This document shows positions 1 to 5,805 of a DNA stretch of 15,494 nt, piece after piece; the first letter of the stretch is position 1; each line of letters starts with the position of its first letter. The notes beneath the pieces are model-generated. The model did not search any database, had not been told where the DNA came from, and saw only the letters and a program-made list of their open reading frames with translations. The translations under genes and the position numbers were made by a program. Source of the DNA: Spirochaetaceae bacterium (GTDB lineage: Bacteria; Spirochaetota; Spirochaetia; Treponematales; Breznakiellaceae); contig JAISOO010000165.1 of the NCBI GenBank assembly GCA_031275595.1, positions 1 to 15,494 on the forward strand. Reading direction: 5' to 3'.

Positions 1-39
1 GAGCCTTTCCCAAAACCCGGTTGGTTTTGTGGAAGGCTC
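1..39. repeat. Palindromic repeat with ACCCGGTTGG core, copy 1
   Basis: An imperfect hairpin whose outer arms are GAGCCTT (1-7) and AAGGCTC (33-39). Inside these, CC pairs with GG and an AAAACC/GGTTTT inner stem surrounds a CGGTT loop. The core AACCCGGTTGG (14-24) recurs exactly at 2257-2267 and 3381-3391, and closely at 3465-3475 (other strand) and 11080-11088, each time with different arm sequences. The element lies downstream of the minus-strand hydrogenase/MCP gene and could help end transcription, but there is no T-run next to it. Family membership is seen in the sequence; function is inference. Confidence 0.6.
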
Positions 40-41
40 TT

Positions 42-69
42 GAAAAAACGGTCTGAAGCCCGTTTTTTC
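42..69. terminator. Bidirectional rho-independent terminator-like hairpin
   Basis: GAAAAAACGG (42-51) pairs perfectly with CCGTTTTTTC (60-69) around the 8-nt loop TCTGAAGC. Because the arms are themselves A- and T-runs, either strand shows a GC-topped stem ending in six T residues. That is the usual form of a terminator that works in both directions. It would stop transcripts of the minus-strand hydrogenase/MCP gene and of any plus-strand gene left of the window. Confidence 0.6.
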
Positions 70-85
70 CCATAAATCCAAGGTT

Positions 86-116
86 GCTTTCCCAAAAACT
101 GAAGTTTTGGGAAAGC
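86..116 (-). terminator. Hairpin just after the hydrogenase/MCP gene
   Basis: GCTTTCCC (86-93) pairs with GGGAAAGC (109-116). The stem continues as AAAAC/GTTTT with one bulged A, closing on a TGAA loop. It begins 9 nt past the stop codon of the minus-strand gene ending at 125. There is no T-run directly after it on the minus strand, so it may act as an RNA-protecting 3' stem while the hairpin at 42-69 terminates. Its loop-side sequence CCAAAAACTGA (92-102) recurs at 2354-2364. Confidence 0.5.
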
Positions 117-124
117 CTCGGATG

Positions 125-2215
125 TCACGTCTGATGTATATGGGTGATCAGCTGCATGGACTCCTCAAGAGACTGGGTCCTATCCATCATCGTATGGTAT
201 CCGTCTTTTATTGCCTCCGCGTTCTCCCGCAGGAGGATCAGGGCGGTGGTGATCTCCTTGCTTCCTATGGATAATTCTCCCAGGCTGTTGATGAGCTCCG
301 TCATGGTATTGGCAAAGCCATTGACCTCTTCCGTCATGGTATTGATCAGGGTATCGGTTGCGGAAGAACGGGCGGTGGTGATCTTGATGCCGTCGATGAT
401 GCCGGTTAAGGTATTGGCGATATTCCGGGAATTTTCCCGGGTAGTTTCGGACAGGCGGCGGATTTCACCGGACACCACCGCGAAGCCCTGGCCCGCATCC
501 CCGGCGTGGGCCGCCTCAATGGCGGCGTTCATGGACAGCAGGTTGGTGTTGGCGGCAATGGCGCTGATCACCTTAATGGTAGAACCGACCCCTTCCACCC
601 CTTTGGTAATGGTACCGACGGCTTCAATGGTTTCGCGCATGGAAGCCCGGCCCTGTTCCATGTTGCTCACCAGCGACTGAATGGCCGCCTGCTTCTTCTG
701 GGCCATGACGGCGGTGTTGTTGATGGTGGCCACCATCTGCTCAATGGCCGCGGAGGATTCTTCTATGGCCGAGGCCTGCCGTATGATCTGATCGTTGAGA
801 TTCTCAATGAGATCATTGATGCTTTTCATAAAATTCAGGGATTTTTCAACCTGGGCGCCGAGGTCTCCGTTCAGGTCCTCTATGGTTTTACGGTCCCGCT
901 CAATGAGGAAAAGATTGTAGTGGTGGCAATTTTCCGGCCGGTTCAAGCCGTTAAAAATCGCGATAGCCATACCGTAACAGCTTCCGTATCCGCAGGTATT
1001 ACAGTCATAGATGTCCCCCTCGCCGAATTTCTGCAGCCGCTTATAAACATCGGTGAGCTCCTGGTTATTCGGTATTTTTATGATAGAGTTTTCCGAAAGA
1101 TCCCGGTAGGAACGGTTATAGAGATCTTTTTTCCAATAACGGGAAAGAACCTTAAAAATCTTCTTTTGATTTTGATCCGCCGATTTTGATGCGCCGTATT
1201 TCGCCTCCATTTCGGCCCGGCGCTTCCAGATGGGGGCTTCCAGTTCGTCCATGGGGGCCTCGCTGTTCCGGGTGCCGGTCCCGCCGTTGCAGCCTTTTTC
1301 GCAGTTAAGGCAGTCCACCAAGAGGGGCAGTTCCCCGATTTTGCCGCCGCCGGAGTTTATGGTCTTTGCGACATCCGCCAAATAGGGATAAATCGTATGA
1401 ACCCCTTCGATCTTCCGGGTTACCCTGCCGATGCCGGGACTGCTCCGTTCCGCGGTAACGAGGAGTCCGCCGGGCATGGAGAAGGTTACCGCCCGTTCCG
1501 CCGGCGGGTTTTCGTATTCTTCCGCCTTAAAGGACGCCAAATTCACCTGGTTCTGTTCCAGGTATTCGTACAAGGCCCGGAACGTAACGTTATAATCCCC
1601 AAACCCGGTTTCGTCAAATTCCCGCCGCTTGGCAATACAGGGGGACAACACGGCGATCCGGTGATCTTTGTATTGGGGATAGTATTCCCGGATCATTTTG
1701 ATGATATGCAGCATAGGGCTATCCGCCGGGGCAAGATAGGGGAGAAGCTCGGGATGGTAGATTTCAAGGTAGGTAACGATGGCGGGACAGGGCTGGGCTA
1801 TACAAAAGGAGGGGGAGGCTTCTTTTATATATTTTATATAGGAAAAAACGGTAAGTTCCGCCCCGAAGCTTACGTCAAAAACCGCCTGGACCCCCCGCGA
1901 CTTGAGGTAGCCGTTCAGATTAAGATAAAGGCCGGGAAAATTGGAAGCGGCCGCCGGAGCGACAACGGCGATCATCTTTTCTTTTTTGTCCAGGGCGCTG
2001 AAAAACGCCGCTGAATCATCCACAATGATCCGCGCATGGTGGGTGCAGGCGCGGATGCAGTGTCCGCAGCCGATACAAAGGGCATGATTTATCGTTATCG
2101 TTTTTCCCGCGCCATTGTTGCAGTATTTAACCGGACAGGCGGCGATACAGGCATGACAGTTCACACATTTTTTTTCATCAACCCCGATGACCGCTGCTAA
2201 CTCATCTTTCTTCAT
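125..2215 (-). CDS. Sensory [FeFe]-hydrogenase fused to an MCP signalling domain
   Basis: A 696-residue fusion. Residues 17-57 hold two [4Fe-4S] ferredoxin motifs (C17, C20, C23, C27; C47, C50, C53, C57). Residues ~80-335 are a hydrogenase large-subunit domain with candidate H-cluster cysteines C143 (in QPCP), C193 (in SPC) and C305/C309 (CEKGC). Residues 405-430 add a CxxCGYxxC...C cluster site. Residues ~455-690 are an MCP coiled-coil hairpin with its conserved tip near 555-590 (NLLSMNAAIEAAHAGD). No signal peptide or membrane helix is visible, so it should be cytoplasmic. Where catalytic hydrogenases have CC at the first H-cluster motif, this protein has PC, so the usual proton-relay cysteine is absent, as in sensory-type enzymes. 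I infer hydrogen or redox sensing passed to CheW/CheA. The start is supported by AGGAG 8 nt upstream. A near-consensus promoter lies at 2395-2423. Neither accessory maturases nor che genes are in the window. Confidence 0.9.
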   Translation of the reverse strand: MKKDELAAVIGVDEKKCVNCHACIAACPVKYCNNGAGKTITINHALCIGCGHCIRACTHHARIIVDDSAAFFSALDKKEKMIAVVAPAAASNFPGLYLNLNGYLKSRGVQAVFDVSFGAELTVFSYIKYIKEASPSFCIAQPCPAIVTYLEIYHPELLPYLAPADSPMLHIIKMIREYYPQYKDHRIAVLSPCIAKRREFDETGFGDYNVTFRALYEYLEQNQVNLASFKAEEYENPPAERAVTFSMPGGLLVTAERSSPGIGRVTRKIEGVHTIYPYLADVAKTINSGGGKIGELPLLVDCLNCEKGCNGGTGTRNSEAPMDELEAPIWKRRAEMEAKYGASKSADQNQKKIFKVLSRYWKKDLYNRSYRDLSENSIIKIPNNQELTDVYKRLQKFGEGDIYDCNTCGYGSCYGMAIAIFNGLNRPENCHHYNLFLIERDRKTIEDLNGDLGAQVEKSLNFMKSINDLIENLNDQIIRQASAIEESSAAIEQMVATINNTAVMAQKKQAAIQSLVSNMEQGRASMRETIEAVGTITKGVEGVGSTIKVISAIAANTNLLSMNAAIEAAHAGDAGQGFAVVSGEIRRLSETTRENSRNIANTLTGIIDGIKITTARSSATDTLINTMTEEVNGFANTMTELINSLGELSIGSKEITTALILLRENAEAIKDGYHTMMDRTQSLEESMQLITHIHQT

Positions 2216-2394
2216 AAGCCGCTCCTGAAAATATGTCTGCTGCTTGCGCCGGCTTCAACCCGGTTGGGTGGGTTCCTCGACGGAAATCGCTCGTCCCTTG
2301 TCGTATAAGGAATGAGGTCAAAGCGATTTTCTCCATGGGGTAAGAAAACTGTTCCAAAAACTGACGCTTTAGAACAGCCGCATTAGTCCTCCGT
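2216..2394 (-). promoter_or_regulatory. Structured 5' leader of the hydrogenase/MCP gene
   Basis: About 170 nt lie between the predicted transcription start (near 2388) and the start codon, with three dyads. Read 5' to 3' on the minus strand they are: CTGTTC/GAACAG (2377-2372 with 2354-2349) with inner AAA/TTT pairs, followed at once by TTTTCTTA like an intrinsic terminator; AAATCGCT/AGCGATTT (2284-2291 with 2322-2329) with an inner CCTT/AAGG stem; and the ACCCGGTTGG core at 2257-2267, which pairs only weakly with its surroundings. A terminator-like stem this close to the promoter suggests early termination or attenuation, but these dyads may also be dispersed repeats. Confidence 0.45.
2369..2383 (-). 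other. Four-codon mini-ORF (MRLF) in the leader
   Basis: On the minus strand GGAGG is followed after 4 nt by ATG CGG CTG TTC TAA. The stop codon lies inside the left arm of the terminator-like hairpin 2349-2377. Overlap of a tiny ORF with an attenuator stem is the arrangement seen in translation-coupled attenuation. Against this, the promoter at 2395-2423 predicts a start near 2388, leaving little or none of the ribosome site in the transcript. I list it as an observation, not a confident gene. Confidence 0.2.
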
Positions 2395-2423
2395 AATATA
2401 ATCAAGGGTTCGGAATGTGTCAA
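2395..2423 (-). promoter_or_regulatory. Near-consensus sigma-70 promoter for the hydrogenase/MCP gene
   Basis: On the minus strand a perfect TTGACA (2423-2418) is separated by exactly 17 nt from TATATT (2400-2395), five of six matches to TATAAT. It is the best promoter match I found in the window. It points toward the hydrogenase/MCP start at 2215 and lies just past the stop of the upstream TatD gene (2477). The hydrogenase gene therefore probably has its own transcript. Confidence 0.75.
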
Positions 2424-2476
2424 GTTCCCGGCTGTTTTTTCAAAGCCGGCCCGGCCCTGCAACCCTTCCGAATACA

Positions 2477-3304
2477 TCAGCCGCCATAAACCCGGAAAAA
2501 ATTCTCCCCGGTTGCGGCCTCCACCTCCCCGGGGGTCCCGCAGGGGCTCCCCGCCTCCTTCCGCAGGGCCGCGGCGCCCCGGAGTATGCGGGAGAGGTCC
2601 CCCCATTGGGAAAAGGCCCTGCCCCGGAGGGGCTGATAGGGGGCGTCCGTCTCCAGGAGGAGCCGTTCCGGGGGAAGGAGAGCGCAGGCTTCCATGGCGG
2701 TCTTGTGGTTGAGCAGTATAGGGGCGCCAAAGGAAAAATAGGCCTCCACCCCCCGTTTTAAAAGGGCCAACCCTTCCCGAAGGGTCCCCGAATAGGAATG
2801 TAAAACCACCGCGGGGAGTTTTCTCAGGGTCCGGGCATAGAAAAAAACCCGGTCCATGGCCCGGCGCATATGAAGCACCAGGGGCAGCCTCTTTTCCACG
2901 GCCAATTCCAGATGCAGGGCAAATAACTCCTCCTGCCGGGCCGCGGTTGCCCGGTATGTTTGGTCGTACAGGTCGAAACCGGTCTCCCCAATCGCCCCCA
3001 GGCGGCCTTCCCTTGCCAGGGTTTCCAGCAGGGCCAGGGATTCCCCGGCGGAAAAACGGGGAGGAACCCCCTCCGTCCCGGGCCGGAGCCTTTCCGCGGC
3101 CTCCGCCGCGGGTAATTGGGGATGTACCCCAAAGCAACAGACCAACCCGGGGGCCCCCTGCCGGGCCAAAGCTTCGTGGCAGATAAAGTCTTCCCGGTTC
3201 CAGGCGCTGGCGGCACAGGCAATGCCGAGCCGCCGCCGTTCTTCCTCCGCTTCCGGAAAACGGAGGAGGAGTTCCCGGGGGTGGCAATGGGCGTCGGTAA
3301 GCAT
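2477..3304 (-). CDS. TatD-family metal-dependent hydrolase (DNase)
   Basis: A 275-residue amidohydrolase-fold protein of the TatD/YcfH/YabD type, expected to be a cytoplasmic two-metal nuclease (3'-5' DNase in characterised members). Ligand motifs appear in family order: D4-H6-H8 (DAHCH), H61 (GVHPQ), E107 (AIGETGFD), H145 (LVLHMR), H169 (VLHSYSG) and D220 (LLETDAPYQP). The length is typical. The start is fixed by the metal motif at residues 4-8, although no good ribosome site precedes it. Instead the dyad CCGGG/CCCGG (3305-3320) touches the start codon and could limit translation. A weak minus-strand promoter is possible at 3539-3567. The gene is transcribed in the same direction as the hydrogenase/MCP gene, but 261 nt and a strong promoter separate them. 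Confidence 0.88.
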   Translation of the reverse strand: MLTDAHCHPRELLLRFPEAEEERRRLGIACAASAWNREDFICHEALARQGAPGLVCCFGVHPQLPAAEAAERLRPGTEGVPPRFSAGESLALLETLAREGRLGAIGETGFDLYDQTYRATAARQEELFALHLELAVEKRLPLVLHMRRAMDRVFFYARTLRKLPAVVLHSYSGTLREGLALLKRGVEAYFSFGAPILLNHKTAMEACALLPPERLLLETDAPYQPLRGRAFSQWGDLSRILRGAAALRKEAGSPCGTPGEVEAATGENFFRVYGG

Positions 3305-3320
3305 CCGGGCTGCTACCCGG
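3305..3320 (-). promoter_or_regulatory. Hairpin next to the tatD-like start codon
   Basis: CCGGG (3305-3309) pairs with CCCGG (3316-3320) around CTGCTA, immediately before the ATG of the minus-strand TatD-family gene, which lacks an AGGAG-like site. In mRNA the stem would cover the ribosome-docking region. The dyad is seen; an effect on translation is inference. Confidence 0.3.
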
Positions 3321-3375
3321 AGGGGGATTCGTTATACGCGCTTGTTTTTTCCATAAACCCGGCCTTTATAGCTTG

Positions 3376-3398
3376 TCTAAAACCCGGTTGGTCTTAGA
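3376..3398. repeat. Palindromic repeat with ACCCGGTTGG core, copy 3
   Basis: TCTAA (3376-3380) pairs with TTAGA (3394-3398), then one A/C mismatch, then ACC (3382-3384) with GGT (3390-3392) around the loop CGGTT. It shares AACCCGGTTGG (3381-3391) exactly with copies at 14-24 and 2257-2267, but has different outer arms. It lies in the divergent spacer between the TatD-family gene and the TPR gene. Confidence 0.6.
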
Positions 3399-3418
3399 AC
3401 CCATACGATGAGCCCTGC

Positions 3419-3441
3419 CCGGGAAGCAGCCGGCTTCCCGG
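3419..3441. repeat. Perfect 9-bp inverted repeat
   Basis: CCGGGAAGC (3419-3427) pairs without mismatch with GCTTCCCGG (3433-3441) around AGCCG. No T-run follows on either strand, so it is not a standard terminator. It is followed by another copy of the repeat core (GCCAACCGGGT, 3465-3475, reading as ACCCGGTTGGC on the minus strand). It could be an operator, a structured RNA or part of the palindrome cluster. Confidence 0.5.
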
Positions 3442-3538
3442 ACAACCCCTTGGGAGCCTCGCAAGCCAACCGGGTAGTCAAACAAGTCTAGTACATAGAA
3501 AAAAACAAGTACATATCTTTTTTTTGGCATACCGGTAT

Positions 3539-3567
3539 ATTATACTTTGAAAAAGGAGACCGTTTAA
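3539..3567 (-). promoter_or_regulatory. Possible promoter reading toward the tatD-like gene
   Basis: On the minus strand a perfect TATAAT (3544-3539) lies 17 nt after TTAAAC (3567-3562), a poor match to TTGACA. The surrounding region is AT-rich compared with the rest of the window. It points toward the TatD-family gene starting at 3304, leaving a long leader that includes the palindromes at 3376-3475. Confidence 0.3.
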
Positions 3568-3617
3568 AAAGAGGCAAATCTTAAAGCCGCGGCCATAGAT
3601 TCGTTTAAGGCGGGGCT

Positions 3618-3633
3618 GTTTCAAAATCCGATG
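3618..3633 (+). repeat. 16-nt repeat GTTTCAAAATCCGATG
   Basis: This exact 16-mer occurs again, in the same orientation, at 11036-11051, where it forms the left arm and loop edge of a hairpin. Here it sits in a GC-rich non-coding stretch. Sixteen identical bases in two intergenic spacers 7.4 kb apart are unlikely by chance and suggest a dispersed repeat family. Confidence 0.5.
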
Positions 3634-3703
3634 ATCCGGCGGGGCCGGGGCGGCTTTTCCATCAAAAACGCGGTTTTGCGGGGCTTTCGTCCGGAAACCG
3701 CGG

Positions 3704-3740
3704 GGCTTGTTCGATAACCAGCCGGGCGGTCGAACAAGCC
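3704..3740. repeat. Perfect 11-bp inverted repeat
   Basis: GGCTTGTTCGA (3704-3714) pairs without mismatch with TCGAACAAGCC (3730-3740) around a 15-nt loop, TAACCAGCCGGGCGG. The loop resembles a diverged form of the ACCCGGTTGG core. It lies about 90 nt upstream of the TPR gene and 30 nt upstream of a possible promoter, so it could be an operator, an upstream terminator or a dispersed palindrome. Confidence 0.6.
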
Positions 3741-3769
3741 TTATGGGCGGGATCATCCCGAATGACGGA

Positions 3770-3797
3770 TTGCTTTTTTCGAGCTGGTCCATATATC
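3770..3797 (+). promoter_or_regulatory. Possible promoter of the TPR/YmdB/RseC group
   Basis: TTGCTT (3770-3775) and TATATC (3792-3797) are separated by 16 nt, and the TPR gene starts 35 nt downstream behind AGGAGG. The match is moderate. A second AT-rich hexamer, TATAGT, near 3809-3814 could serve instead. Confidence 0.35.
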
Positions 3798-3832
3798 AAA
3801 AATAGGCTATAGTTATTGTCAGGAGGGGTAAA

Positions 3833-4384
3833 ATGGAAACGGCATCTTTTCTAAATGATTCCGGAATAGCGTTAACTGAGGCAAACCGTCCTAATGAGGC
3901 GATTTTCTTGTTTCGGAAGGCTCTGATCATGGAGCCGGAAAATCCTCTCCTGTGGCTGAATATGGGTATAGCCCAGCAGCGGACCGGTGATTATGAGGAA
4001 GCGGTAATCAGTTTTCAGCGGGCCCTCTGCATTGACGACAACCTTGCCGAAGCATGGGTCTCCATGGGCCTGATCCATTACGAGCTTGAGCAATTCGACT
4101 CGGCGGAAGAATGTTACCAGGCCGCCCTGCAGCGGGATGAGGGTGTCCCCAAAACCTGGAACAACCTGGGGGTGCTTTATTTTGTCGAGGGCAGTTATGA
4201 AGAAGCCCGGCACTGTTTTGAAAAAGCCATAAGTCTGGCGCCCCTCTATCAGGAGGCCCTGTACAACCTGCGGGATACCTGCCGGGAACTCCAGGATTTC
4301 CGGGCGGCGGCGGAATTTGAACGGATCCTTTCGGGATTATCCGAGCGGCTGGGGACTCAGTTCTGTCAAAACCCTGCCAAATAA
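3833..4384 (+). CDS. Tetratricopeptide repeat protein
   Basis: A 183-residue protein made almost wholly of TPR helices: units at about residues 3-36, 38-71, 72-105 and 107-139, plus a partial fifth unit to ~165. Typical positions are visible, for example WLNMGIAQQRTGDYEEAVISF and WNNLGVLYFVEGSYEEARHCF split over repeats 2 and 4. There is no signal peptide, lipobox or membrane helix, so it is probably a cytoplasmic protein-binding scaffold; the partner cannot be told from sequence. AGGAGG (3821-3826) lies 6 nt before the ATG. It is the first gene of a tight group: 12 nt separate it from the YmdB-like gene, which overlaps the RseC-like gene. This points to co-transcription and perhaps a shared role. 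Confidence 0.88.
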   Translation: METASFLNDSGIALTEANRPNEAIFLFRKALIMEPENPLLWLNMGIAQQRTGDYEEAVISFQRALCIDDNLAEAWVSMGLIHYELEQFDSAEECYQAALQRDEGVPKTWNNLGVLYFVEGSYEEARHCFEKAISLAPLYQEALYNLRDTCRELQDFRAAAEFERILSGLSERLGTQFCQNPAK

Positions 4385-4396
4385 AGAACCCAATCT

Positions 4397-5242
4397 ATGA
4401 CGATCCTTTATGCTGCGGAAATAGTCGGTAAAGCCGGGGTTTATGCCTTTAAAACAGGGCTGGCGGATCTGAAAAAACAATATCCCATTGATTTTGTCAT
4501 CGCCTGCGGGGACGGGGCCACCGGGGGGAACGGTCTGGGCAGAAATCACGCCGCGTATTTACACAAACTGGGGGCGGACGTACTTACGACCGGGGAATGT
4601 TGTTTTTACAAAAAGGATCTGGTAGAAAACCTCGGCCATATCCCCTATGTGCTGCGGCCCTTCAACCTGACCCCCGGCGCTCCCGGCATCGGTTCCCGGA
4701 TTTTTAAGACCCCCAAGGGGAAAATAGGGATAGCGGTACTTTTAGGTCAAAATGGATACGGAAAACTCCATGGGGATAACCCCTTTTACGCTCTTCCTGC
4801 CCTGCTGGAACGGCTCCGTCAGGAGACTCCCCTGGTGGTTATCGATTTTCACGCCGGGGCAACCGCGGAAAAACACACCCTGTTCACCATGGCCGCGGGG
4901 AACTGTTCCGCGGTGATCGGTTCCCACAGCCGGGTTCAGACCGCCGATGCGGGGATCCTTCCCGGGGGGACCGCGGTGATCACCGACGCGGGCCGGACCG
5001 GCAGCATTGATTCCGTGGGGGGAACCGATAAAACCGAGCGGATCACCGAATACCTGACGGGCATCCCCGACCGGACCCGGGACGCCTGGGATCGCCCCGA
5101 GCTCCAGGGGGTGCTTTTTGAGCTGGACCCGGCGGGAAAGGCCCTTTCCATACAACAAATCCGCCATCCCCTGCCGGAGCTCAAACACCCGGAACTCAAT
5201 TCCCCGGAAAAAGAACCGCTCCCGGAGGAAACCCATGCCTGA
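4397..5242 (+). CDS. YmdB-like metallophosphoesterase with altered active site
   Basis: A 281-residue protein that aligns along its length with the YmdB family (TIGR00282; B. subtilis YmdB is a di-iron 2',3'-cyclic nucleotide phosphodiesterase). Family landmarks kept are IVGKAG (9-14), ATGGNG (41-46), LTTGE (63-67), DFHAGATAEK (150-159) and GSHSRVQTAD. From memory the usual ligand and catalytic set is D8, E39, N67, H68, H150, H175, H177. Here these positions read E8, D39, E67, C68, H152, H177 and R179: only two histidines are unchanged. The residues are clear codons, not frameshift artefacts. The enzyme may use another metal set, act on another substrate, or be inactive. Its ribosome site is weak, and translation may be coupled to the TPR gene ending 12 nt upstream. 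The last 40 residues are charged, proline-rich and probably disordered. Confidence 0.8.
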   Translation: MTILYAAEIVGKAGVYAFKTGLADLKKQYPIDFVIACGDGATGGNGLGRNHAAYLHKLGADVLTTGECCFYKKDLVENLGHIPYVLRPFNLTPGAPGIGSRIFKTPKGKIGIAVLLGQNGYGKLHGDNPFYALPALLERLRQETPLVVIDFHAGATAEKHTLFTMAAGNCSAVIGSHSRVQTADAGILPGGTAVITDAGRTGSIDSVGGTDKTERITEYLTGIPDRTRDAWDRPELQGVLFELDPAGKALSIQQIRHPLPELKHPELNSPEKEPLPEETHA

Positions 5243-5726
5243 GACCGGCCTGGTTCGGGAAATATCCGGGGATCTGGTTGTTTTAAGCCTGGACCGGCCC
5301 GGGGCCTGTTCCGGCTGCGGACAAGGGGGGGCCCGGGGAGCCTGCGGTTCTGCCGGAGCCGGCTCAACCCCGGGGTGCCGGTCGAATCAGGTCCTGCTAA
5401 CCGCCCTCAACCGGAAAAAACTCCCCCTCGTTCCGGGCCAGCGGGTGGCGGTGGAGTTCCCCCCCGGTTCCGCCCTGGTACAAGCCCTGACGGCCCTGCT
5501 CCCCCCCTTTTGGGGCTTTATTGCGGGGTACGCCCTGGGGGGGCTGGCCCTTTCCCCGGAAAGCCAGGCCCTGCGGGCGGCCGCAGGGGGAGGGGGACTT
5601 TTTTTTTCCGCCGGAATAGTCTATTTTATCCGTAAATGTCTTCCCCCGGGGAAGCCGACCGTAGTATATTATTCAGAGGAAATTGTTCGGAACCCGAGGT
5701 CTCCGAACATCCCTATTTTATCCTAA
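5235..5726 (+). CDS. RseC/MucC-like membrane protein with cysteine cluster
   Basis: A 163-residue protein in the layout of the SoxR-reducing RseC/MucC family: a short cytoplasmic N-terminal domain (VREISGDLVVLSL) with cysteines C25, C28, C37 and C48, then two predicted membrane helices (~83-106 and ~114-132) and a short tail. Family members are tied to electron-transfer (Rnf/Rsx-type) complexes and iron-sulfur redox control, although no rnf gene is in the window. I chose the ATG at 5235 because GGAGG (5223-5227) lies 7 nt upstream; it overlaps the YmdB-like gene by 8 bases, so translation is probably coupled. In-frame sequence continues upstream to 5118 but has no ribosome site. The gene is rich in homopolymers: G7 at 5325, C7 at 5459 and 5501, T9 at 5599-5607. 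Confidence 0.72.
   Translation: MPETGLVREISGDLVVLSLDRPGACSGCGQGGARGACGSAGAGSTPGCRSNQVLLTALNRKKLPLVPGQRVAVEFPPGSALVQALTALLPPFWGFIAGYALGGLALSPESQALRAAAGGGGLFFSAGIVYFIRKCLPPGKPTVVYYSEEIVRNPRSPNIPILS
5685..5708. promoter_or_regulatory. Inverted repeat at the 3' end of the rseC-like gene
   Basis: GTTCGGA (5685-5691) pairs with TCCGAAC (5702-5708), with a further ACC/GGT pairing inside around CGA. The dyad lies within the last codons of the RseC-like gene, 98 nt before the hsp20 start, and is followed by ATCCCTATTTTATCC. It could be a weak terminator for the upstream genes or an operator for hsp20. No CIRCE-type heat-shock operator (TTAGCACTC/GAGTGCTAA) is visible. Confidence 0.35.
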
Positions 5727-5755
5727 AGGATCGCTCTCCGGAGGGTCCATCTCAT

Positions 5756-5799
5756 CCGGCCGGGCCGTAAGGCCGGCAGCATCTGCGGATGCAAAGGAG
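5756..5799 (+). promoter_or_regulatory. Paired hairpins in the hsp20 5' leader
   Basis: Two stems precede the start codon: CCGGCC (5756-5761) with GGCCGG (5771-5776), and GCATC (5779-5783) with GATGC (5788-5792). The second abuts the ribosome site AAAGGAG (5793-5799). CTCC at 5736-5739 could pair with GGAG of that site. Leaders of small heat-shock genes are often RNA thermometers, so this is a candidate. The sequence does not match the ROSE or fourU consensus that I can recall. Confidence 0.35.
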
Positions 5800-5805
5800 C
5801 CTGTT

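Noticed and set aside
2202..3287. 361-codon minus-strand open frame overlapping the TatD-family gene in another frame
   Set aside because: The TatD frame carries all metal-ligand motifs. This frame gives a proline/glycine/arginine-rich translation with no recognisable domain and runs through the promoter and leader of the next gene.
3478..3792. 104-codon minus-strand open frame in the divergent spacer
   Set aside because: It runs through several palindromes and the TPR promoter region, lacks a ribosome site, and has a cysteine/lysine-rich tail encoded by AT-rich promoter-like DNA.
5683..5805. Upstream in-frame extension of hsp20
   Set aside because: It overlaps the RseC-like gene, crosses leader hairpins and lacks a ribosome site, whereas AAAGGAG precedes the ATG at 5806.
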